In this document: positions 59,738 to 64,000 of the stretch, one piece after another
Position numbering within the stretch: the first letter of the stretch is position 1
How the letters are laid out: each line of letters starts with the position of its first letter
NCBI RefSeq assembly: GCF_002221595.1
Contig: NZ_NHMP01000003.1
Coordinates: 248,001-312,000 of the forward strand
Length of the DNA: 64,000 nt
From: Turicimonas muris
GTDB lineage: Bacteria > Pseudomonadota > Gammaproteobacteria > Burkholderiales > Burkholderiaceae_F
Reading direction: 5' to 3'
Program-made: the position numbers and the translations under genes
Notes under the pieces: model-generated
What the model saw: the letters and a program-made list of their open reading frames with translations, nothing else
What the model was told of the DNA's origin: nothing
Databases searched by the model: none

Positions 59738-59854
59738 CGAAAACTTCTATCTGAAGAATCTTTCGATGTTTTCACTGTAGCCTCATTGCGCACCGCGAGC
59801 TCTTAAATCACCCCGTTTCAGGCAGAAGAAAAAGATTAGAAACATCTTTGATAC

Positions 59855-59905
59855 AAAAAGAAAAACCGCTCGGCCGGACGAGATTTCTGACGGCAGAACG
59901 GTTTT
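59855..59905 (-). terminator. Terminator after the YgiW-like gene
   Basis: Minus strand AAAACCG ... CGGTTTT outer arms with a long inner region that can fold further, followed by TTCTTTTTG. Lies 18 nt past the stop of the intact gene. Confidence 0.6.
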
Positions 59906-59922
59906 GTTTATGTTAAGAGTTA

Positions 59923-60279
59923 TTACTTCACAACTGTAAGCTTCTTAACATCGATTTCCATTGGACCAGTCCAGTCTTTATCGACTTCGCCTTCCAACAA
60001 GACTTTAGTCGTCGGAGAAACCGGCTGATTTGCAAAAACTCTGTCTTTGATTTCTACGCGGATTTCACCGGTCTTATCTTTGAAGATATAGTCCTTATTG
60101 CCAACCTTCTGAACGATATAGCCTTCAACGGCTACATATTGATCATCTTTACCTTGAGAAAGGATCTTTTCAACAGGGGTGACGTTTGCACCGGCGCCTG
60201 TGAATTGAGCCTGTGCTGCAGGTAAACCGAAAGCAAAAGAACCTGCGACCAAAGCTGCTAAAACAGTCTTAGAAATCAT
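59923..60279 (-). CDS. YgiW/YdeI-family OB-fold periplasmic stress protein
   Basis: 118 residues: signal peptide ending AQA (residue about 24), then the bacterial OB-fold (BOF) domain with PVEKILSQGKDDQYVAVEG, DYIFKDKTGEIRVEI and LLEGEVDKDWTGPMEIDVKK. The E. coli family members YgiW and YdeI are tied to stress resistance. A tandem copy next to it is broken by two stop codons. Confidence 0.88.
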   Translation of the reverse strand: MISKTVLAALVAGSFAFGLPAAQAQFTGAGANVTPVEKILSQGKDDQYVAVEGYIVQKVGNKDYIFKDKTGEIRVEIKDRVFANQPVSPTTKVLLEGEVDKDWTGPMEIDVKKLTVVK

Positions 60280-60375
60280 TTCGTAAAACCCTCCTAAAAA
60301 ATGGTGTTGAGTTCAATGTACTATATAGTTCACTAAAGATCTCGGGTTAACTCTCAATCTGAGTTAAATAAATCA

Positions 60376-60431
60376 AAAATTTCACGAGTTATAAACACCG
60401 CAGTTAGCCAGAAAATTTCTCGAGCTATAAT
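60376..60431 (+). repeat. Two 20-bp direct repeats upstream of the small acidic gene
   Basis: 60376-60395 and 60412-60431 agree at 17 of 20 positions (AAAATTTC-CGAG-TATAA core), offset 36 bp. The second copy ends in TATAAT, a -10 box 63 nt before the ATG at 60495, so this is probably a duplicated promoter or activator site. Confidence 0.55.
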
Positions 60432-60494
60432 TTCCTTTCAATGGTCTTGTTGCCAGAATTCAATCAAAATTAAAAAGATTTCCAAGGACGATAA

Positions 60495-60746
60495 ATGTTA
60501 GTTATTCTTCAACATAAGATTGTTAACTTCGAATCAGTCCGTTTCCTCGAAAAATCCGAAATGGGCTATCGCTTTGTTTTCAGCAAAGAAGATTTTGTTG
60601 ATACAGACCTTGACGATGAAGACATCCAAAGTCTATTGCTGGCTTACCAGACCGGATTAAAGCTCTTCTACCCTCATGATAAAAGGCACATTGATGTTTC
60701 TGATTTTCCCTCCGTTCTTGAAGGCGAAAATACAGGAACGGTGTAG
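60495..60746 (+). CDS. Small acidic protein of unknown function
   Basis: 83 residues, not recognised. MLVILQHKIVNFESVRFLEK at the start, acidic middle (DFVDTDLDDEDIQS), no signal peptide, no cysteine. An AAGGA lies 6 nt before the ATG, a -10 box further up, and a clean terminator follows at 60773, so it looks like a genuine monocistronic gene. Confidence 0.75.
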   Translation: MLVILQHKIVNFESVRFLEKSEMGYRFVFSKEDFVDTDLDDEDIQSLLLAYQTGLKLFYPHDKRHIDVSDFPSVLEGENTGTV

Positions 60747-60772
60747 AAGTTCCAGATTTGACTTAACAACCT

Positions 60773-60799
60773 AGGTTTGGCGTGGTCCAAACCTTTTTT
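60773..60799 (+). terminator. Rho-independent terminator after the small acidic gene
   Basis: AGGTTTGG-CGTGGT-CCAAACCT followed by TTTTT. Confidence 0.9.
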
Positions 60800-60819
60800 C
60801 ATATCCTCAAATAATTAAG

Positions 60820-60866
60820 CTGCCAGTTTCGAGGAAATCTTCCTGAAAACTGACAGCCGATTTTTT
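60820..60866. terminator. Second hairpin between convergent genes
   Basis: Long imperfect stem (CTGCCAGTTT...AACTGACAG) with T6 at 60861-60866 on the plus strand. Possible backup terminator, or 3' end of the transporter transcript on the minus strand. Confidence 0.4.
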
Positions 60867-60879
60867 GTATTAAAAGCTA

Positions 60880-61710
60880 CTAGAGTTTCTCGCTTTGACC
60901 GCCCTTAGGCTGCCATTTCATAGCGTATTTCTCAGCAAAAGAAACAATCAGGTCCAAAATCAGAGCGCAGAACGTCAACACTAAGATACCGGCCATCACA
61001 GTGTTGATATCAAAAGTACTTTCAGCTTGAAGAATCAAGTAACCGACACCCATGGCGGAACCTAAGTATTCACCGACTACCGCACCGACGAAAGCCATAC
61101 CCACGGAAGAGTGGAGAGAGGAGAATACCCAGCTGGTAGCACTCGGCAGATAAACATAGCGCAAGAGTTGGCTCTTGTTGGCACCAAGCATTCTGGCACT
61201 GGCCAGAACATTCGGGCTGACTTCACGAACGCCCTGATAAACGTTGAAGAAAACGATAAAGAATACAAGGGTGATACCCAAAGCAACTTTAGAACCGATT
61301 CCCAAGCCGAACCAAACGCCGAAAATAGGAGCCAAAATAACACGCGGCATAGAGTTCAGACCCTTAATGTACGGATCTAAGATGGCTGCTGCCGTCGGAG
61401 CCAAAGCAAGCCATAAACCGACGATAAGACCGGCTACGGTACCGAATACAAAGGCGAGTACAGTTTCGGTCAACGTAACGGCCAAGTTGGGATAAATTTC
61501 CAGATTAACAAAGAACCAATCCCAAATAACTTGACAGATTTGTACAGGCTCTCCGAAGAAAAAAGCAGCCTGATTATCGTCTTCAAATACAAACGGCGGA
61601 ATTAGACCCGGTTTGGTCATTAACCACCAAAAGAAGAAAATTACGACAAGCAAAAGAAGCTGACAGGCAGTTAATTTTGTTTTCGACTGAAGGATGCTTG
61701 AGTTCTTCAT
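60880..61710 (-). CDS. ABC transporter permease, SsuC/TauC type
   Basis: 276 residues with six membrane helices and the EAA-type loop VLASARMLGANKSQLLRYVYLPSA near residue 175. Family members move sulfonates, taurine, nitrate or thiamine precursors. It overlaps the ATPase gene by 4 nt. Substrate not decidable here. Confidence 0.92.
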   Translation of the reverse strand: MKNSSILQSKTKLTACQLLLLVVIFFFWWLMTKPGLIPPFVFEDDNQAAFFFGEPVQICQVIWDWFFVNLEIYPNLAVTLTETVLAFVFGTVAGLIVGLWLALAPTAAAILDPYIKGLNSMPRVILAPIFGVWFGLGIGSKVALGITLVFFIVFFNVYQGVREVSPNVLASARMLGANKSQLLRYVYLPSATSWVFSSLHSSVGMAFVGAVVGEYLGSAMGVGYLILQAESTFDINTVMAGILVLTFCALILDLIVSFAEKYAMKWQPKGGQSEKL

Positions 61711-62519
61711 GCTTTCACCTTGTTTCTTTGATTTTCGTAGCCCTTGAGAACTTCTTCACGTAAGTCAGCCCAAATAGCATTGTGCAATTCAATAAATCTT
61801 GGTGTCACTCTAACTTCGGCAACATCGCGGGGTCTTGCGATATCAATAACGAATTCGCCGATTGGATGTGAAGCAGGACCGGCTGACATGACGACAACAC
61901 GGTCAGAAATAGAGATAGCTTCATCTAAGTCATGAGTAATGAAGAGGACGGCTTTCTTCTTTTGAGCCCAGAGATCCAAAACCTCATTTTCCATTAATTG
62001 ACGAGTCTGAATATCCAAAGCAGAGAAAGGTTCATCCATAAGAATAATGTCCGGATCCATAATCAGAGTCTGTGCTAAAGCGACTCTTTTTCTCATGCCT
62101 CCGGACAATTCATGCGGATAACGGTCTTCAAAACCTCTCAGACCTACTCTGGCCAGCCAATGCTCGGCCATTTCTTTCACTTCGTTCTGAGGTTTTCCGG
62201 CAAACTGCAAACCTGCAGAAACATTTGCTATTGCCGTACGCCAAGGCATGAGGGCTTCTGCCTGGAACATATAGCCGGCACGTTTATTAAGACCGGTAAG
62301 TTCTTCTCCGAAAACTTTAACGGTTCCCTTGGAAGGAGAGAGCAGTCCAGCGGACATGTTCAATAAAGTGGATTTACCGCAGCCGGTCGGCCCGACTACG
62401 CTAACGAACTCACCGTCACCAATCGTTAAATTAACGTCTCTGACGGCGGTGTAATGATTCCCGTCAGGTGTAACAAAACTGCACGTTACCTCTGTGAATT
62501 CCAAAGCAGGATGATTCAT
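61707..62519 (-). CDS. ABC transporter ATP-binding protein, SsuB/TauB type
   Basis: 270 residues. Walker A GPTGCGKST near 43, signature LSGGMRKRVALAQ near 138, Walker B ILMDEPFSALD, switch FITHDLDEA. Energises import with the permease encoded just downstream. Confidence 0.94.
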   Translation of the reverse strand: MNHPALEFTEVTCSFVTPDGNHYTAVRDVNLTIGDGEFVSVVGPTGCGKSTLLNMSAGLLSPSKGTVKVFGEELTGLNKRAGYMFQAEALMPWRTAIANVSAGLQFAGKPQNEVKEMAEHWLARVGLRGFEDRYPHELSGGMRKRVALAQTLIMDPDIILMDEPFSALDIQTRQLMENEVLDLWAQKKKAVLFITHDLDEAISISDRVVVMSAGPASHPIGEFVIDIARPRDVAEVRVTPRFIELHNAIWADLREEVLKGYENQRNKVKA

Positions 62520-62548
62520 TTTTCTTTTAGATTAATTTAATAGGACTC

Positions 62549-62572
62549 TTGGGATCGCAGGTGCGATCCCAA
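62549..62572. repeat. Intercistronic hairpin between binding protein and ATPase genes
   Basis: Perfect 10-bp stem TTGGGATCGC/GCGATCCCAA, loop AGGT. No T-run, so more likely an mRNA stabiliser that raises the level of the upstream binding protein than a terminator. Confidence 0.65.
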
Positions 62573-62580
62573 TATCTTAA

Positions 62581-63621
62581 TTATTTTGCAGGGTATTTTT
62601 TCAAAGCTTCTTCAACAAATTTATTGGTATATACCTTGCTTAAATCAATCTTGGCCGGATCAATTTTGTCATTAACAGTCTTCAAAGCATTCAAAGAGAT
62701 ATTTGCACAGCCTTCCGGGAATTTGCCGTCCGGAGAAAGTGCTTCTCTGTTGCCTTCGAAACCTGCTAAATAAACGTCTCTGTTGCCCATCAAGTAAGAT
62801 TCGGGAACAACCTTTGCGACATCCTCCGGTGTAGCCTTAGACAACCATTCGTCGGCGCGGACAATAGCATTTGTCAATGCTTGAACTGCTTTCGGATTCT
62901 TTTCTACGAAGGAAGTCGGAGCATATAAGCATCCGGCTGGAAGAGTGCCTCCGAAGAAGCTTTCGGACTCGGCAACTTTACGTGTATCTGCCACCACTTT
63001 TGCGTCGCCGTTACGGGTAAGGAGAGTAATAACAGGATCCAAATTGATCAAAGCATCAATCTGACCGCTCCTCAGAGCAGCAACTGCACCGGAGGAGGAA
63101 CCTACGCCGATAAAAGCAACATCTTTCGGGCCCAACCCGCCTTTAGCCAAGATATAGTTGGCAACCATCTGAGAAGAGGAGCCTGGGGCCGTAACACCGA
63201 TTTTCTTGCCTTTCAGGTCGCTCAGCTGCTTGTAATTGGGCATTTTCTTTGTAGAAACAACCATTGCCAACTGAGGAGCGCGGCCTTGAAGAACGAAAGC
63301 AGTCATCGCCTGTTTCTTGGCCTGCATGGAAATTGTGTGTTCAAATGCGCCGGATACTACATCAGCGCTGCCTCCCACAACCGCCTGAAGGGCGCGGGAG
63401 CCGCCTTGGAAATCGACGATCTTGACATTAAGGCCTTCATCTTTGAAATAACCAAGCTGTTCGGCAATGGTCAAAGGCAAGTAGTAGTAGAGGCTTTTTC
63501 CTCCAACAGCAATGGTGATGTCAGTTTTTTCTGCTGCAAAAGCAGTACTCATACCGGGTGCCATCATGGCAAATGTTCCGGCGGCTGCGGCTGCAATAAT
63601 CGTACGTCGAGTGAACTTCAT
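62581..63621 (-). CDS. ABC transporter substrate-binding protein, SsuA/NMT1-like
   Basis: 346 residues. Leader MKFTRRTIIAAAAAGTF has a twin-arginine, so Tat or Sec export is possible; cleavage likely after AFA (about residue 29). The mature part shows PLTIAEQLGYFKDEGL, GSADVVSGAFEH, and GKKIGVTAPGSSSQMVANYIL, the NitT/TauT binding-protein pattern. Ligand unknown (sulfonate, taurine, nitrate or pyrimidine precursor all fit). First gene of the operon. A terminator-like hairpin sits 15 nt upstream. Confidence 0.9.
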   Translation of the reverse strand: MKFTRRTIIAAAAAGTFAMMAPGMSTAFAAEKTDITIAVGGKSLYYYLPLTIAEQLGYFKDEGLNVKIVDFQGGSRALQAVVGGSADVVSGAFEHTISMQAKKQAMTAFVLQGRAPQLAMVVSTKKMPNYKQLSDLKGKKIGVTAPGSSSQMVANYILAKGGLGPKDVAFIGVGSSSGAVAALRSGQIDALINLDPVITLLTRNGDAKVVADTRKVAESESFFGGTLPAGCLYAPTSFVEKNPKAVQALTNAIVRADEWLSKATPEDVAKVVPESYLMGNRDVYLAGFEGNREALSPDGKFPEGCANISLNALKTVNDKIDPAKIDLSKVYTNKFVEEALKKYPAK

Positions 63622-63635
63622 AATTTTTCCTCAAT

Positions 63636-63659
63636 AAAAAAAGTCCGTTTTCACGGACT
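63636..63659 (-). terminator. Terminator or attenuator before the binding-protein gene
   Basis: Minus strand AGTCCGT-GAAA-ACGGACT followed by TTTTTTT, only 15 nt upstream of the ATG. It either ends an upstream transcript or acts as an attenuator on the transporter. Confidence 0.85.
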
Positions 63660-63698
63660 GTTTCTGCTACCACTTTTTATTTCAATTTCCAACTAGGA

Positions 63699-63890
63699 TT
63701 ACAAAAACAGCCGTCTTTTGCGCAAAGTAAGTCGCAACAAACCTAGCAAAAGGCCCAAACCGTTTTCGCTGCAAACAGGATTCATTGGAAATGCAACGCC
63801 AGTGCTTCCCACGAAACACGGCACAGCTACGCCGGCGGTCATTCCGGAGCTGCTAATTGTCGCAATTGTGTGATTCACTTTTAGATCCAA
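63699..63890 (-). CDS. Doubtful small ORF with hydrophobic-basic C-terminus
   Basis: 63 codons, TTG start, not recognised. Ends GLGLLLGLLRLTLRKRRLFL, a hydrophobic stretch with a basic tail behind a Cys-containing region, loosely like C-terminal sorting tags. No clear Shine-Dalgarno. May be chance. Confidence 0.2.
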   Translation of the reverse strand: MDLKVNHTIATISSSGMTAGVAVPCFVGSTGVAFPMNPVCSENGLGLLLGLLRLTLRKRRLFL

Positions 63891-63949
63891 TAAATTTGTT
63901 TAACTAAGTAACAGAATACCTAGAAATTTATTGATTTTCAGAAGTTTGA

Positions 63950-64000
63950 CTAATTATTTTCCCGTATACGACGGTTAAGCATTGCCTGAGCCACAGTATT
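63950..64000 (-). CDS. Last codons of a gene entering from beyond the window
   Basis: The minus strand reads NTVAQAMLNRRIRENN then TAG. Only 16 residues are visible, which looks like an alpha-helical basic C-terminus. No identification possible. Confidence 0.35.
   Translation of the reverse strand, partial: NTVAQAMLNRRIRENN

Larger units (their letters stand above)
63622..63949 (-). promoter_or_regulatory. Long leader/intergenic region of the transporter operon
   Basis: 328 nt. Holds a terminator at 63636-63659 just before the binding-protein gene and a dubious small open frame (63699-63890). No TPP, cobalamin or other riboswitch core could be recognised. Confidence 0.4.

Noticed and set aside
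62549-62572. Terminator between binding-protein and ATPase genes
   Set aside because: Strong stem but no T-run on either strand, and the operon is expected to continue.
63699-63890. Secreted small protein with a sorting-tag-like tail
   Set aside because: TTG start, no ribosome site and only loose similarity; kept as a low-confidence feature and not promoted to a finding.

Overview
The window is a dense, mid-G+C stretch of a Gram-negative chromosome. Gene content and protein style point to a betaproteobacterium of the Burkholderiales: gmk-rpoZ-spoT, queA-tgt-yajC-secD-secF, a complete System I (Ccm) cytochrome c maturation set, an LpxH-type lipid A enzyme, and a hydrogenase locus ordered like the hup-hyp loci of Rhizobium leguminosarum. 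A gut Sutterellaceae-like anaerobe or microaerophile that uses H2 and respires nitrite would fit, but the family assignment is inference. No tRNA, rRNA, CRISPR array, insertion sequence or prophage was seen.

Layout. 1-6.9 kb: cysS (cut by the window edge), a TPR protein, two cyclophilins, lpxH, tatD, an ankyrin protein and rlhA. 6.9-18.1 kb, minus strand: ccmABCDEFGHI, then an octaheme nitrite reductase whose upstream region carries a NarL/NarP-like 7-2-7 site, an MFS transporter and a second, shorter CcmI/NrfG-like protein. 18.5-33.6 kb, plus strand: the [NiFe]-hydrogenase locus hupSLC, a HigA-like gene, hupDFGHIJK, hypA, a His-rich mini-gene, hypBFCDE, and a NarL-type response regulator with an apparent 1-nt frameshift. 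33.6-47.5 kb, minus strand: a charged hypothetical protein, a DUF805 protein, secF, secD, yajC, tgt, queA, greB, ftsH, dnaE and rlmE. 47.5-54.8 kb: yhbY (plus), then greA, argF, carB, gmhA and carA (minus). 55.1-59.3 kb, plus strand: transaldolase, gmk, rpoZ and spoT. 59.3-64 kb: a broken and an intact copy of a periplasmic OB-fold (YgiW-like) protein, a small acidic protein, an SsuABC/TauABC-type ABC transporter, and the last codons of a gene cut by the window end.

How it fits together. The hydrogenase small subunit has the six-cysteine proximal-cluster pattern of O2-tolerant membrane-bound enzymes. It would feed electrons through the HupC cytochrome b to the quinone pool. The Ccm system would mature the octaheme nitrite reductase encoded next to it, and the extra CcmI-like protein may serve its CXXCK heme. 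The NarL-type regulator behind hypE and the NarL-like site at the nitrite reductase suggest linked control, although the regulator looks frameshifted as sequenced.

The best items for a second look are the split HypB (His-rich N-terminal domain as a separate gene), the octaheme nitrite reductase with its NarL-like site and CcmI paralogue, the HigA-like gene sitting where other loci carry hupE, the frameshifted regulator, and gmhA inserted between carA and carB.
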